Shown here: piece by piece, positions 1 through 8,280 of the stretch | Layout of the letters: the number at the start of each line of letters is the position of its first letter | Position numbering within the stretch: position 1 is the first letter of the stretch | Assembly: GCF_000279535.1 (NCBI RefSeq) | Contig: NZ_ALCH01000005.1 | Location: forward strand, 1 to 64,000 | Reading direction: 5' to 3' | From: Streptococcus infantis SPAR10 | GTDB taxonomy: Bacteria; Bacillota; Bacilli; Lactobacillales; Streptococcaceae | Length of the DNA stretch: 64,000 nucleotides | Made by a program: the position numbers and the translations under genes | Notes under the pieces: generated by a model | Seen by the model: the letters and a program-made list of their open reading frames with translations, nothing else | Database searches by the model: none | What the model was told of the DNA's origin: nothing

Positions 1-40
1 ACGTGCTTTTTTTACGAGGATTGCAACTAGTAGAAGTCAT
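1..40 (-). CDS. Possible start of a truncated gene
   Basis: An ATG at 40-38 on the minus strand has a good AGGAG ribosome site 8 bases upstream and opens a frame (MTSTSCNPRKKST) that leaves the window. Only 13 codons are visible, so no family can be named. It lies downstream of the membrane protein on the same strand and could be co-transcribed. It may be a chance start. Confidence 0.3.
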   Translation of the reverse strand, partial: MTSTSCNPRKKST

Positions 41-73
41 AATGCTATCTCCTAGTTTTTGTATCAAAAATAA

Positions 74-1369
74 CTAATTGGTTTGATTTCCCACGATTTC
101 ATCCTCTTCAAAGTGTCCCACACCATCTTCAACAACAAATGGGCAAGTAACTTTCTTTTTTATTCCATTTTCATCATAGGAACTAGTGATGTTATAGATT
201 CCATCGGAAAATGAATTTTTTGGTAAAGATAAGATTCTTTCCTTAAAGGCGTCCACAGGACTACCATTTTCTGCCTTTATAATCGAAAGGTCACAATCAA
301 AATCGAGAGTAAGACCTTTGTTTTTCATGAGATCTTTTGTTGTAATATTATAAAATCCAGCTGCGTCAGAATCTCCTTTTTCTCGATTGCTGACAGCCTG
401 CGCCATAATTGCCACATAGTAGTTTTCTATTGGATATTTTCCAAATTTAAAACTAGAAGCTATTGGTGTATCAAAAAGCTTATTTATTTTGTCAGCAGTA
501 GTATTTTTGATACTATCTTCTTCTTGTTGTAGATTCGGTCTTTCTTTGTATACATCTAGTAAGAAACTGAATTCATCTTGTTTGACAGTGTGAAACAGTG
601 CCTTTTCTTTGTCGTTAAGAAGTGTTTCAAGATCTGTTCCTGAAAGAAGAAAGAAATTTGATAAATGTTCTCCACTTCTTCCTTGAATTTGTGCAGTAGT
701 AGTTTCTTTTAAAATAGTTCCATCGGATAATTTTTCTGTATATGTTAGCTTGTAGGCTGTTCCATAAAATGCTTCAATCTCTCTGTGTTTATCAACTACT
801 TCAACCTTTCCTTTAAGCCCAAGTGATTGAAATTCTTCAGCGAAAGAAGGAGTAGTGTGTTTAGTAGTGTGTTTAATTGATGGAGAAGTGATTATAACTA
901 GTGCTATGATAGTGAGAAAAATGATCATCCCCCCAAAGATAAAGCCAGCTATGGTAGCATTATCTTTTTCTTGCCCTAGCTTTATTGTCTGATAAATAGC
1001 AATCATGATAATGATAGAGTATACAATACTTGCGCAAACCAGTACGGGATAATTATCAATGTAATTAAGTGGAGCTCCCTTGAAACCTATTATTTGCATA
1101 AAAAATCCAATTGTAGCTAGGACTAACTGTATTGTAGAAGATTTTTGAATAAACGCATTATCTTCAAAGGAGGCTTTTAATTTTGAAATATCTCTAAACA
1201 TAAAAATATTTCCTAGCACAATTGCCCCATATGAAAAGATAAGTTCTTTCCCCATGGATATAAAAGCAAAACCTCCGGAATCATAAGTAATCGAATAAGC
1301 ATAATTAAAGATAAAGTATCCTATCATGATAAGACTGAGCCGAGCTACACTAATTTTGTATGGTTTCAT
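74..1369 (-). CDS. Polytopic membrane protein with large C-terminal domain, unknown function
   Basis: A 431-aa protein I do not recognise. The first ~160 residues hold about five hydrophobic segments (roughly 8-27, 36-57, 78-100, 106-128, 140-162). They are followed by a ~270-residue soluble, charged region likely outside the membrane (FAEEFQSLGLKGKVEVV onward). The start is backed by a GAGGAGG ribosome site, and a TGATATAAT extended -10 box (attata at 1399-1404) lies just upstream. The soluble part has no catalytic motif I can identify. It is transcribed away from the zinc-ribbon and PPIase genes' promoters on the same strand. Coding is certain; function is open. Confidence 0.8.
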   Translation of the reverse strand: MKPYKISVARLSLIMIGYFIFNYAYSITYDSGGFAFISMGKELIFSYGAIVLGNIFMFRDISKLKASFEDNAFIQKSSTIQLVLATIGFFMQIIGFKGAPLNYIDNYPVLVCASIVYSIIIMIAIYQTIKLGQEKDNATIAGFIFGGMIIFLTIIALVIITSPSIKHTTKHTTPSFAEEFQSLGLKGKVEVVDKHREIEAFYGTAYKLTYTEKLSDGTILKETTTAQIQGRSGEHLSNFFLLSGTDLETLLNDKEKALFHTVKQDEFSFLLDVYKERPNLQQEEDSIKNTTADKINKLFDTPIASSFKFGKYPIENYYVAIMAQAVSNREKGDSDAAGFYNITTKDLMKNKGLTLDFDCDLSIIKAENGSPVDAFKERILSLPKNSFSDGIYNITSSYDENGIKKKVTCPFVVEDGVGHFEEDEIVGNQTN

Positions 1370-1398
1370 AGGAGAACCTCCTCGTTTCTATTGACTAA

Positions 1399-1404
1399 AT
1401 TATA
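1399..1404 (-). promoter_or_regulatory. Extended -10 promoter for the membrane protein
   Basis: TGATATAAT read on the minus strand, about 30 bases before the ATG at 1369. No clear -35 hexamer is seen, which is usual for TGn-extended promoters. Confidence 0.55.
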
Positions 1405-1449
1405 TCATATTTGAAGTGGAAAAGAGAGCGTTTACATAAAAGTGTAAAT

Positions 1450-1482
1450 AAAAAAGATAGGCCGAATGACCTGTCTTTTTTT
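1450..1482. terminator. Bidirectional hairpin terminator
   Basis: AAAAAGATAGG and CCTGTCTTTTTTT pair around a short loop. T-runs on both strands let it end the zinc-ribbon gene on the minus strand. Confidence 0.75.
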
Positions 1483-1720
1483 AATAGTTTAAATATTGTT
1501 CAATCTCAGATTTTTGGATTTCTTTACCGTAGTGACAAATCGGACAAGAAACGAAATAAGTTTTTCCGTAAGGAAAGAGTGGAATCCAATAAAGAGTGAA
1601 CTTGCGTCCATATTCCGTAATTTCCCAAGTATCAACATTGTTACAATGGCCACATTCGATAGTAGTCTGTGTATGTCCCAACACTTTTTGGTAACCTTTT
1701 GACCCCCAAAATAGAATCAT
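1481..1720 (-). CDS. Zinc-ribbon domain protein
   Basis: A 79-aa protein with two Cys pairs, CGHC near residue 23 and CPIC near residue 59, in the spacing of a zinc-ribbon fold. Between them is an aromatic stretch (TLYWIPLFPYGKTYFV) typical of the small streptococcal zinc-ribbon proteins of unknown role. The ATG has an AAGGAG ribosome site 8 bases upstream. The stop lies against a terminator hairpin. The gap to the PPIase gene upstream is only 26 bases, so the two may share a transcript. Metal binding is inferred from the Cys pattern. Confidence 0.8.
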   Translation of the reverse strand: MILFWGSKGYQKVLGHTQTTIECGHCNNVDTWEITEYGRKFTLYWIPLFPYGKTYFVSCPICHYGKEIQKSEIEQYLNY

Positions 1721-1746
1721 TTTACATCTCCTTATAACTAATGATG

Positions 1747-2553
1747 TTATTGTTTACTGAAATCGTAGTCTTTAACAATTTCGATACTATCGATAGTGAT
1801 AGCAGTAGTCGGCTTGTCTTTTTCATCTTTTTCAGCCTTAGCAATTTTATCTACAACGTCCATCCCATCGATTACTTGACCAAAGACTGGGTGTTTTCCA
1901 TCAAGAGTTGGATTTCCGCCTTCTTTGTAGGCTTCGATAATTTTCTTAGGATAGCTACTTGTAGGAAGTTTAGATGAATAGTCTGTTGTACTTTGGTTGA
2001 TAAAGAATTGGCTACCATTTGAATTTGGCTGACCAGTATTGGCCATAGATAGAGAACCACGGATATTATAGAGATATGGAGAAATTTCGTTTTTGAAACC
2101 TGTTCCCTTGTCCTTGGTTTTATCCTTATCATGCCAGATAGATTCACCACCTGTTCCATCTCCCTTAGGATCCCCAGTTTGTACCATAAAGCCGTCAATT
2201 ACACGGTGGAAAGTCACACCATTGTAGTAACCTTCTTTAGCATGAGTAAGGAAGTTTTCAACCGCAAGTGGAGCTAACTTAGGAAAGAGTTTGATACGAA
2301 TATCACCTTGACTTGTGTGAAGGATAGCTTCAGCCTCATCTTCAGCTACTTCCTTAGAAAGTTGAGGGAAGTTAGCATTTTCGTTTGTTAAGGCGTCTTT
2401 CAAATCTTTTTCTGCTTGGGCAGCAGCTTTCGAACTCTCTTCAGCAGCAATTTTAGAATCCACGTAATCATCACCACGAAGTGCACGTTGGATGCTTGTG
2501 CATCCACCAAGAGCAAAAGTTGAAATGAGTAGTAGTGTAGCTAATTTTTTCAT
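1747..2553 (-). CDS. Cyclophilin-type peptidyl-prolyl isomerase lipoprotein
   Basis: A 268-aa surface lipoprotein that should catalyse cis-trans isomerisation of Xaa-Pro bonds in exported proteins. The N-terminus [12 protein letters not shown] ends in a lipobox LGGC. After a charged linker comes the cyclophilin domain (residues ~85-265) with [15 protein letters not shown], holding the catalytic Arg and the Phe/Met/Gln pocket residues. A longer frame to 2610 is open, but the start at 2553 has GAAAGGA at the right distance and a proper signal peptide, and the longer one would overlap the -10 box. Homologous to the pneumococcal SlrA-type lipoproteins. Identification is firm; the specific clients are unknown. 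Confidence 0.93.
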   Translation of the reverse strand: MKKLATLLLISTFALGGCTSIQRALRGDDYVDSKIAAEESSKAAAQAEKDLKDALTNENANFPQLSKEVAEDEAEAILHTSQGDIRIKLFPKLAPLAVENFLTHAKEGYYNGVTFHRVIDGFMVQTGDPKGDGTGGESIWHDKDKTKDKGTGFKNEISPYLYNIRGSLSMANTGQPNSNGSQFFINQSTTDYSSKLPTSSYPKKIIEAYKEGGNPTLDGKHPVFGQVIDGMDVVDKIAKAEKDEKDKPTTAITIDSIEIVKDYDFSKQ

Positions 2554-2581
2554 ATTAGTCCTTTCAAAAATCATTTTTACT

Positions 2582-2610
2582 ATTGTACCGTAAAAGAAAG
2601 GGGATTTCAA
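2582..2610 (-). promoter_or_regulatory. Promoter of the PPIase lipoprotein gene
   Basis: TTGAAA, 17-base spacer, TACAAT on the minus strand, about 30 bases before the chosen start. It rules out the longer reading frame. Confidence 0.65.
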
Positions 2611-2618
2611 ATTTTCAA

Positions 2619-3437
2619 TTAAGAATATTTATCTAACACATGTAACTTTATAGCTTTACTTACTCCATTTTGTTCATTAGAGTCAGTAACTGCTTTTGCA
2701 CAAGTTTTGACATCTCTAGGAGCATTCCCCATGGCTATACCTAGCCCTGCGGTTTCAATCATGGGAATATCATTATAATTGTCACCGAGAGTCATAATTG
2801 AGGTAAGGGGAAGTTGATAGTAATTTGCTAATTCTAACAGAGCTTGTTTTTTGGATACTTGATTATGTGTAACTTCTAGATAGTTATCTTTAGAGAGATA
2901 GAAGTCGGTTTGAGGGAAATCTATTGAGGATAAGGTTTTTTGAAGTTTCTGTATGGTATCCGTATTATCTATCAGCAAAAGTTTATGAACAAGAGTTTTC
3001 TCGTCTCTTATAAAATCTGCTAAAGATGTAACTTTTGGACTTTCTCCAGTAATAGTTGCTTCGATTTCTACCCATTCATCAATAGTATTCACAAGCCAAT
3101 CTTTTCCAGAATAAACATTTATAGAAACTGTCGGGAATTCTTTTTTCAAAAAGTCATGAAGTAAGAGCAATTCGCTTTTATCAATAGAATACTGACTTAG
3201 GATTTTATCTCCTAAACTGATGAGTGCTCCATTATAGCAGGCAATAGGACAGTCGGTGATGCCAAGTTCTTTAGAAATTGGAGCTATACCGAGAGGAGAT
3301 CTAGCAGAAGCTAGAACAAAAGGAATATTACATTGTTTTAAAAGTGGCATCAGTTCTATCAAATAAGAATCTAATTGGTGATTTTTATCCAAAATAGTGC
3401 CGTCAATGTCACTCATAATTAATTTAATTCTTGACAT
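2619..3437 (-). CDS. Cof-type HAD hydrolase (sugar-phosphate phosphatase family)
   Basis: A 272-aa phosphatase of the HAD superfamily, Cof/type IIB. Motif I is SDIDGTILD near residue 8 (nucleophile Asp). The cap domain follows, then a Lys region, and motif IV is [10 protein letters not shown] near residue 217. Such enzymes dephosphorylate sugar phosphates or pyridoxal/flavin phosphates; the substrate cannot be read from sequence. The start MSRIKLIM has AAAAGGAGC upstream; 13 further codons are open but would overlap the regulator. It begins 13 bases after the DeoR gene stop and is clearly its operon partner, suggesting a sugar-responsive pair. Confidence 0.9.
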   Translation of the reverse strand: MSRIKLIMSDIDGTILDKNHQLDSYLIELMPLLKQCNIPFVLASARSPLGIAPISKELGITDCPIACYNGALISLGDKILSQYSIDKSELLLLHDFLKKEFPTVSINVYSGKDWLVNTIDEWVEIEATITGESPKVTSLADFIRDEKTLVHKLLLIDNTDTIQKLQKTLSSIDFPQTDFYLSKDNYLEVTHNQVSKKQALLELANYYQLPLTSIMTLGDNYNDIPMIETAGLGIAMGNAPRDVKTCAKAVTDSNEQNGVSKAIKLHVLDKYS

Positions 3438-3450
3438 ATTTTGCTCCTTT

Positions 3451-4194
3451 TTAAAATAGTATTGTTGTTCTACCATCTAAAGATTCTTGTATTTCTACAT
3501 CAGGCTCTTTATCTGTAATCCAGTAATCAAAATCAGCTAGTTCAGAAAGTATAAAATGAGAGTGTTTGTTTATCTTTCCTGTTTCAGCTAACAAGACGCG
3601 AATTTTACTAGTTTTAAATGCTCTTTTTTTCATGAGAACATCTTCTTGATCCTCAAAACTAACTTGTCCGTCTGAAAGACTAGCAGCGCCAAAAAATGCT
3701 ACATCAAATCTAATTCCCTCTAAAGTATTGGATTCTTCTAGTGAATAATAAAAACGATTCTGTCTATGAAATTTTCCACCGAGAATATGAAAATCGACAT
3801 TTTCATTATTTCCTAAGATAAGTGCGTTATCTAATGAATGACTGAAAATAGTAACTTTTTTATCTATAATTTTTGCTAACTCAAGTATAGTGGTTGAAAC
3901 ATCAAAGAATATCAGTTGTGAATCAGAAATGAGTTGGGTAGCTAAATGAGCAATTTTCTCTTTTTCTTTAGAAGATTGTTCTGCTCTACCTTGAAAATCA
4001 AGAATCCTTTGCTTTTGAATTGGCAATAAACCTCCATGAGTTCTTCTTGCTCGTTTTTCCTTTGCGAGAATTGAAAAATCTCTACGGATGGTATCTTTGG
4101 AAACATGGAAATGGTCAACCATTTCTTTTGCTGACAGACTTCCTCTATCCTCTAAAAGTTTTATGATTTCTTCTAATCGTTGTTCTTGGTACAT
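3451..4194 (-). CDS. DeoR/GlpR-family transcriptional regulator
   Basis: A 247-aa repressor. The N-terminal DeoR winged helix (residues ~1-57) contains VSKDTIRRDF, the family signature, followed by a DeoRC sensor domain (about residues 75-235) that usually binds a phosphorylated sugar. The start MYQEQRLEEI is preceded by GGAGGAATTCCT; an upstream in-frame ATG is within the promoter region. It is first in a two-gene operon with the HAD phosphatase, so it probably controls that enzyme and itself. Repeated TTACAA-like sequences near the promoter (about 4240-4270) are candidate operators. The inducer is unknown. Confidence 0.9.
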   Translation of the reverse strand: MYQEQRLEEIIKLLEDRGSLSAKEMVDHFHVSKDTIRRDFSILAKEKRARRTHGGLLPIQKQRILDFQGRAEQSSKEKEKIAHLATQLISDSQLIFFDVSTTILELAKIIDKKVTIFSHSLDNALILGNNENVDFHILGGKFHRQNRFYYSLEESNTLEGIRFDVAFFGAASLSDGQVSFEDQEDVLMKKRAFKTSKIRVLLAETGKINKHSHFILSELADFDYWITDKEPDVEIQESLDGRTTILF

Positions 4195-4216
4195 AGGAAT
4201 TCCTCCTTTTTTTAAT

Positions 4217-4245
4217 ACTATACTCTTTTTATAAGCATTTGTCAA
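4217..4245 (-). promoter_or_regulatory. Promoter of the DeoR-HAD operon
   Basis: TTGACA, 17 bases, TATAGT on the minus strand. Upstream, CTTACAAATCATTACAAT carries repeated TTACAA units that could be the regulator's own sites. Confidence 0.7.
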
Positions 4246-4280
4246 TAATTGTAATGATTTGTAAGTGTTTTAAAAAATTA

Positions 4281-4309
4281 CAAAAAAATCAACCAGCTTT
4301 GGTTGATTA
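4281..4309 (-). terminator. Rho-independent terminator
   Basis: On the minus strand ATCAACCA pairs with TGGTTGAT and is followed by seven T. It overlaps the TAA of the remnant gene at 4307. Confidence 0.8.
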
Positions 4310-4715
4310 AAGATTCTTTTTAGGATGGAGGTCAATGATTACTTGATGGTCTTTGAGAGCTTGTTCACCTTTTGGAGTTAGTTTATAGCCACGAATCGAA
4401 AAGCGGTTAGCTAATTCTTCTTCTGAAAAATGATCATGAAGTGCTTGATTCAATTCGGTGGCCTTCATCTTGGAGAGTCCAGTAACACCCTTCTTTTTAA
4501 GGATACTCTTTTTCATAGTAGCATTTAGATGGTAAAGCGAGTCAAAGGCGGTTTCGATAATAGCATATCCTTTTTCAACAAGCGTATCTAAATGTTTTGG
4601 GATATCAATGCCATAAGAATTACTATATTTTAAAAGAGTATATTTTCAAAGGATTTTTTCTTTCGGCTTCAATTCCTAATGAATCAATGAACTTAATACT
4701 AGGTCTCGAAAAGAA
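4307..4715 (-). pseudogene. Frameshifted remnant of a small conserved streptococcal protein
   Basis: An ATG-initiated 69-codon frame (4307-4516) continues open upstream for 43 more codons without a start, to a TGA at 4646-4648. The upstream stretch reads YGIDIPKHLDTLVEKGYAI. In the neighbouring frame, 4632-4715 reads KFIDSLGIEAERKNPLKIYS, and the two join naturally (...IYSFK / YSNSYGIDIPK...) if one A is removed from the A-run at the frame junction (T4628-4631 on the plus strand). No start codon exists for the first part. The C-terminal part (KATELNQALHDHFSEEELA) resembles a SAP/HeH-like helical motif. I read it as a 5'-truncated, frameshifted pseudogene; the 69-aa tail could still be made from its internal ATG. 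Confidence 0.6.
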
Positions 4716-4724
4716 TTATGCTTC

Positions 4725-4940
4725 CTATTTCTGTCTGAGTTCAAAGAGGTCTTCTACTTTCAGATTAAAAACTTGAGCAATTTTAAGAGCCATTTCCAGC
4801 GAAGGATTGTAACGATTATTTTCCAAGTGCAGAATTGTCTCGCGTCGCATGCCGATGAGGTCGGCTAACTCTTGCTGGGTCATGTCTGTGGACTCACGAA
4901 CAGATTTGAGATTAGTAATAATATTGCTTTCTTTGGCCAT
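4725..4940 (-). CDS. Small Xre-family HTH regulator
   Basis: A 71-aa protein that is nearly all a Cro/C1 helix-turn-helix (residues ~8-63): MTQQELADLIGMRRETILHL holds helices 2-3, and the C-terminus NLKVEDLFELRQK is typical of YozG/YvaO-like mini-repressors. It starts 2 bases after the stop of the membrane-protein gene, with AGAGGATAAGC as its ribosome site inside that gene's end, so the two are translationally linked. Such pairs are usually autoregulated. The double palindrome in the operon promoter (5553-5608) is its likely operator. Confidence 0.88.
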   Translation of the reverse strand: MAKESNIITNLKSVRESTDMTQQELADLIGMRRETILHLENNRYNPSLEMALKIAQVFNLKVEDLFELRQK

Positions 4941-4942
4941 GC

Positions 4943-5539
4943 TTATCCTCTACGTTCTAAGATAACATAGACAACCGCAAAGATGCAAATCAAGGCAGCT
5001 ATGCTAATAAATATTTGGCCCATGTAAAGAGTGAGAGACCCCATATACCCAATGATAACTGCTAGGATCATCAGTGCGCCTAGTATAAAAACAAACATCA
5101 AGCTAGCTGCCTTGGCTAAATTAGCATAAAAGCGTTCGTCCGGAGTTTCCTTGACATTTTTCAAACAGAAAAAACCAAATACAATCACTTCAATAACGAG
5201 GCCAATTCCCAAAATCCATTCTTTAATACCAGAACTTACGCTTGGGGTCGCAAGCCAAATCCCTACTGTATAAAAAATGCTAGCTGCAAAAATAAGTATC
5301 GAGTAAAGCTTTGCAGACAAGTCAAAAATAATCTTCCCCTTATCTTTCTGACTCTTATGAGGCCGTGGTTTCATATGTAGCCAGCTCCAAATAGCTACAA
5401 TCTGACCTAACGCTGAAATACCAACAATAACTAACTTGGGTTCCCAACTAAGATTAGAACCAAATAAAACAATAAAATCAATAAAGAGAGCTACGGCAAT
5501 CATTGCAATGAGGCCACGCATTTTTTGACTTTTTTTCAT
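4943..5539 (-). CDS. Multispanning membrane protein paired with Xre regulator
   Basis: A 198-aa integral membrane protein with about six hydrophobic segments (roughly 9-28, 33-53, 73-93, 107-126, 143-165, 170-193) and a Lys/Arg-rich loop HMKPRPHKSQKDKGK between the second and third. No enzymatic motif is visible, and I cannot name the family with confidence. GGAGT lies upstream of the ATG. It is first in a two-gene operon with the Xre mini-repressor, an arrangement seen for small stress- or peptide-responsive membrane proteins. Its promoter is overlaid by repeated palindromes. Confidence 0.82.
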   Translation of the reverse strand: MKKSQKMRGLIAMIAVALFIDFIVLFGSNLSWEPKLVIVGISALGQIVAIWSWLHMKPRPHKSQKDKGKIIFDLSAKLYSILIFAASIFYTVGIWLATPSVSSGIKEWILGIGLVIEVIVFGFFCLKNVKETPDERFYANLAKAASLMFVFILGALMILAVIIGYMGSLTLYMGQIFISIAALICIFAVVYVILERRG

Positions 5540-5552
5540 GATAGACTCCTTT

Positions 5553-5608
5553 TTATGTTATAAATATATAACACTTAAATTTATGTTATAAATATATCAC
5601 ATTTAAAT
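5553..5608. repeat. Two tandem 28-bp repeats containing a palindrome (operator candidate)
   Basis: Two head-to-tail 28-bp copies at 5553-5580 and 5581-5608 differ at three positions. Each carries TGTTATA-AATA-TATAACA; the second copy has one mismatch (TATCACA). The distal copy contains the -10 box. The geometry fits a dimeric repressor occupying two adjacent sites. Confidence 0.7.
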
Positions 5609-5619
5609 TTGGAAAGCAA
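5591..5619 (-). promoter_or_regulatory. Promoter of the membrane protein-Xre operon
   Basis: TTGCTT (5614-5619), 17 bases, TATATT (5591-5596) on the minus strand. The -10 lies inside the second palindromic repeat, so a bound repressor would block it. Confidence 0.6.
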
Positions 5620-5924
5620 GAATTTATGTGCCAATGAGGAAATTATTTGAAAAAACTTTTTAATTAAAGACCTCGCTAGTCAAACAACTAAAGAACTCTT
5701 TGAAGCAATGCATCGGATTTGGTTTGGATAGTTTTGTTAATAATATTTGATGATAAAGAATATTTGGAAAATCTAGATACTGTATGGATCTCTACTTTTT
5801 TTCTTAGACTGTTATAAAGTCTGTCAGAATAAGCTTTGTAGGTGTAGAAGTTCATTTTTTCTTTCTAATTTATCCCTATTAGTCTAAAAAATTTAAAAAT
5901 TTTAAAGTCTGTCAAGTTTTTTTC
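5620..5924. other. Gene-free stretch with possible coding debris
   Basis: The gap between the Xre operon and rpsP (5540-6018) holds the tandem repeats, the two promoters and AT-rich DNA. On the plus strand, 5672-5731 reads LASQTTKELFEAMHRIWFG, and a neighbouring frame at 5747-5800 reads FDDKEYLENLDTVWISTFF, both without a start or ribosome site. This looks like decayed coding sequence but I cannot identify a parent gene. Confidence 0.3.
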
Positions 5925-5952
5925 TTGACACCTCTCAGAAATCTGTTATAAT
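5925..5952 (+). promoter_or_regulatory. rpsP promoter
   Basis: TTGACA, 16 bases, TATAAT. A strong consensus promoter 66 bases before rpsP, as expected for a ribosomal protein gene. Confidence 0.85.
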
Positions 5953-6018
5953 AGAACATGTGCTAAATAGCTTAGCTATTTCACCGAAATAAAAAATAAA
6001 AGAAAAGAGATATTAAAA

Positions 6019-6291
6019 ATGGCAGTAAAAATCCGTTTGACTCGTATGGGTTCTAAGAAAAAACCTTTCTACCGTATTAACGTAGCAGATTCACGTTCAC
6101 CACGTGACGGACGTTTCATCGAAACAGTTGGAACTTACAACCCACTTGTTGAAGAAAACCAAGTAACTTTGAAAGAAGACCGTATTTTGGCATGGTTGGC
6201 TGATGGAGCTCAACCTTCAGATACAGTTCGCAACATCCTTTCAAAAGAAGGTGTATTGAAGAAATTCCACGATTCTAAATTCTCAAAATAA
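6019..6291 (+). CDS. rpsP: 30S ribosomal protein S16
   Basis: A 90-aa small-subunit protein that helps early 16S rRNA folding. [20 protein letters not shown] is the S16 signature N-terminus, and [16 protein letters not shown] follows. Full family length. The upstream sequence has only a modest AAGAGA site. It is transcribed from a strong promoter and followed 19 bases later by khpA, an arrangement conserved in Firmicutes. Confidence 0.98.
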   Translation: MAVKIRLTRMGSKKKPFYRINVADSRSPRDGRFIETVGTYNPLVEENQVTLKEDRILAWLADGAQPSDTVRNILSKEGVLKKFHDSKFSK

Positions 6292-6310
6292 GTTTAAAGT
6301 AGGTTGACAG

Positions 6311-6550
6311 ATGGATACGATTGAAAATCTCATTATTGCAATTGTGAAACCTTTGATTTCACAACCAGATGCCTTAACTATCAAGATTGAAGATACACCA
6401 GAATTTTTGGAATATCATTTGGATCTTGACCAGAGCGATGTGGGTCGTGTAATCGGTCGTAAGGGTCGCACTATTTCTGCGATAAGAACGATTGTCTACT
6501 CTGTCCCAACTGAAGACAAAAAAGTAAGAATCGTTATTGACGAAAAATAA
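6311..6550 (+). CDS. khpA: KH-domain RNA-binding protein KhpA
   Basis: A 79-aa protein made of a single KH domain with the GXXG loop in [18 protein letters not shown]. In pneumococcus KhpA partners with KhpB/EloR to bind RNA and tune cell elongation and FtsA levels (established for the family). It is co-transcribed with rpsP and followed by a terminator, separating it from rimM. Full length with no unusual residues. Confidence 0.95.
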   Translation: MDTIENLIIAIVKPLISQPDALTIKIEDTPEFLEYHLDLDQSDVGRVIGRKGRTISAIRTIVYSVPTEDKKVRIVIDEK

Positions 6551-6553
6551 GAA

Positions 6554-6580
6554 AAGCGGGACAAGGTCTCGCTTTTTTTT
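6554..6580 (+). terminator. Terminator after khpA
   Basis: AAGCGGGAC pairs with GTCTCGCTT (one G-T), followed by eight T. Confidence 0.88.
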
Positions 6581-6637
6581 GCAAGAAAATCCATGAATGT
6601 TCTTCATAATTAAAGAATCGTTATCCCTTTCTCCAAC

Positions 6638-6666
6638 TTGTGAAAATCCCTGTAACATGATAAAAT
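6638..6666 (+). promoter_or_regulatory. Promoter of rimM-trmD operon
   Basis: TTGTGA, 17 bases, TGATAAAAT (extended -10). Confidence 0.6.
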
Positions 6667-6694
6667 AAAGGGAGAAACAGATACAGGAGACAAG

Positions 6695-7213
6695 ATGAAC
6701 TACTTTAACGTTGGGAAAATCGTCAATACGCAAGGTTTGCAGGGTGAAATGCGAGTCTTGTCAGTGACAGATTTTGCTGAAGAACGCTTTAAAAAAGGGG
6801 CAGAGCTTGCCTTATTTGATGAAAAAGATCAGTTTGTGAGAACAGTGGTCATTGCAAGCCACCGTAAACAAAAAAACTTCGATATCATCAAGTTTAAAGA
6901 TATGTACCATATCAATGATATCGAAAAATATAAGGGGCACAGTCTGAAGGTTGCTGAGGAAAATCTCAATGATCTTGATGATGGTGAGTTTTACTACCAC
7001 GAGATTATCGGTTTAGAAGTCTATGAGGGAGATAACTTGATTGGAACTATCAAGGAAATCCTTCAGCCTGGAGCCAATGATGTTTGGGTAGTCAAACGCA
7101 AAGGCAAACGAGACCTACTCTTACCTTATATCCCGCCTGTAGTTCTCAATATAGATATTCCGAATAATCGTGTGGACGTTGAACTCTTAGAAGGGTTAGA
7201 CGATGAAGATTGA
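6695..7213 (+). CDS. rimM: 16S rRNA processing protein RimM
   Basis: A 172-aa ribosome maturation factor that binds S19 and helps assemble the 30S head. [20 protein letters not shown] begins the N-terminal RimM barrel. The PRC-barrel half (about 95-170) includes [19 protein letters not shown] and the [18 protein letters not shown] region. The AGGAGAC ribosome site fixes the start. Its 3' end overlaps trmD by 11 bases, implying coupled translation. Confidence 0.97.
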   Translation: MNYFNVGKIVNTQGLQGEMRVLSVTDFAEERFKKGAELALFDEKDQFVRTVVIASHRKQKNFDIIKFKDMYHINDIEKYKGHSLKVAEENLNDLDDGEFYYHEIIGLEVYEGDNLIGTIKEILQPGANDVWVVKRKGKRDLLLPYIPPVVLNIDIPNNRVDVELLEGLDDED

Positions 7214-7922
7214 TATTTTAACCCTCTTTCCAGAAATGTTTTCACCCCTAGAACATTCCATCGTTGGAAAGGCTCGAGAAAAGGGTCTCTTAGATATCCA
7301 CTATCATAATTTTCGTGACTACGCTGAAAAGGCCCGCCATGTGGATGACGAACCCTATGGCGGTGGTCAAGGGATGCTCCTACGAGCGCAACCCATCTTT
7401 GATGCCTTTGATGCGATTGAAAAAAAGAATCCGCGCGTGATCCTCTTAGATCCAGCTGGAAAACAGTTTGACCAATCTTATGCTGAGGATTTGGCGCAAG
7501 AAGAAGAGCTTATCTTTATCTGTGGTCACTATGAGGGCTATGACGAGCGGATTAAGGCCTTAGTAACTGATGAAATTTCTCTAGGAGATTATGTCCTTAC
7601 TGGTGGAGAACTTGCAGCAATGACTATGATTGATGCGACGGTTCGCTTGATTCCAGAAGTTATCGGCAAGGAAGCTAGTCACCAGGATGATAGCTTTTCA
7701 TCAGGACTCTTGGAATATCCTCAGTACACAAGACCTTACGATTATCGTGGAATGTTAGTCCCAGATGTGCTTATGAGTGGACACCATGAAAACATACGTC
7801 AATGGCGACTCTATGAGAGTCTTAAGAAAACCTACCAACGTAGACCTGATTTGCTGGAAGAGTATGAACTGACAGCAGAAGAAGAGAAAATGTTAGCAGA
7901 AATTAAAGAAAATAACAATTAA
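7203..7922 (+). CDS. trmD: tRNA (guanine-N1)-methyltransferase
   Basis: A 239-aa SPOUT-class enzyme that methylates G37 of tRNAs next to the anticodon, preventing +1 frameshifting. The trefoil-knot motifs are visible: [27 protein letters not shown]-like [13 protein letters not shown], and [15 protein letters not shown]. The C-terminal segment includes the [12 protein letters not shown] loop. Overlaps rimM by 11 bases. Full length (239 aa) for streptococci. Confidence 0.97.
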   Translation: MKIDILTLFPEMFSPLEHSIVGKAREKGLLDIHYHNFRDYAEKARHVDDEPYGGGQGMLLRAQPIFDAFDAIEKKNPRVILLDPAGKQFDQSYAEDLAQEEELIFICGHYEGYDERIKALVTDEISLGDYVLTGGELAAMTMIDATVRLIPEVIGKEASHQDDSFSSGLLEYPQYTRPYDYRGMLVPDVLMSGHHENIRQWRLYESLKKTYQRRPDLLEEYELTAEEEKMLAEIKENNN

Positions 7923-7934
7923 AAGGAGAAAACT

Positions 7935-8273
7935 ATGCAAGTAATTAAACGTGATGGACAAGTCGCTGATTTTGATCCAGATAAAATCTACCAAGCTATC
8001 CTTAAGGCGGCTCAGACAGTCTATGTTTTGACTGACGATTTGCGCCAAAACCTAGCTCAAGTTACTAAAAAAGTTGTGTTGGATTTAGAAGAAGCAAAAG
8101 TAGAACGTGCGACTATCAGTATGATTCAATCAATGGTTGAGCACCGCTTACTTGGTGCTGGCTACATTACAATCGCAGAACACTATATCTCTTATCGTTT
8201 GCAACGTGATTTGGAGAGAAGTGGTTATGGCGACCACATCGCTGTTCACCTTCATTTTGAACAAATTCGCTAA
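7935..8273 (+). CDS. Stand-alone ATP-cone domain protein
   Basis: A 112-aa protein whose first ~90 residues form an ATP-cone (MQVIKRDGQVADFDPDKIYQ, then KVERATISMIQSMVEHRLL), the nucleotide-sensing domain normally at the N-terminus of ribonucleotide reductases or in NrdR. No reductase or zinc-ribbon part is attached, and the C-terminus (ISYRLQRDLERSGYGDH) ends the gene. AAAAGGAG precedes the ATG, 12 bases after trmD, so it is probably the last gene of rimM-trmD. It may bind ATP/dATP as a regulator; function not established by sequence. Confidence 0.85.
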   Translation: MQVIKRDGQVADFDPDKIYQAILKAAQTVYVLTDDLRQNLAQVTKKVVLDLEEAKVERATISMIQSMVEHRLLGAGYITIAEHYISYRLQRDLERSGYGDHIAVHLHFEQIR

Positions 8274-8280
8274 GATAAAA

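Noticed and set aside
1411-1599. 62-codon plus-strand frame opposite the zinc-ribbon gene
   Set aside because: It reads through the bidirectional terminator and is antisense to the zinc-ribbon coding sequence.
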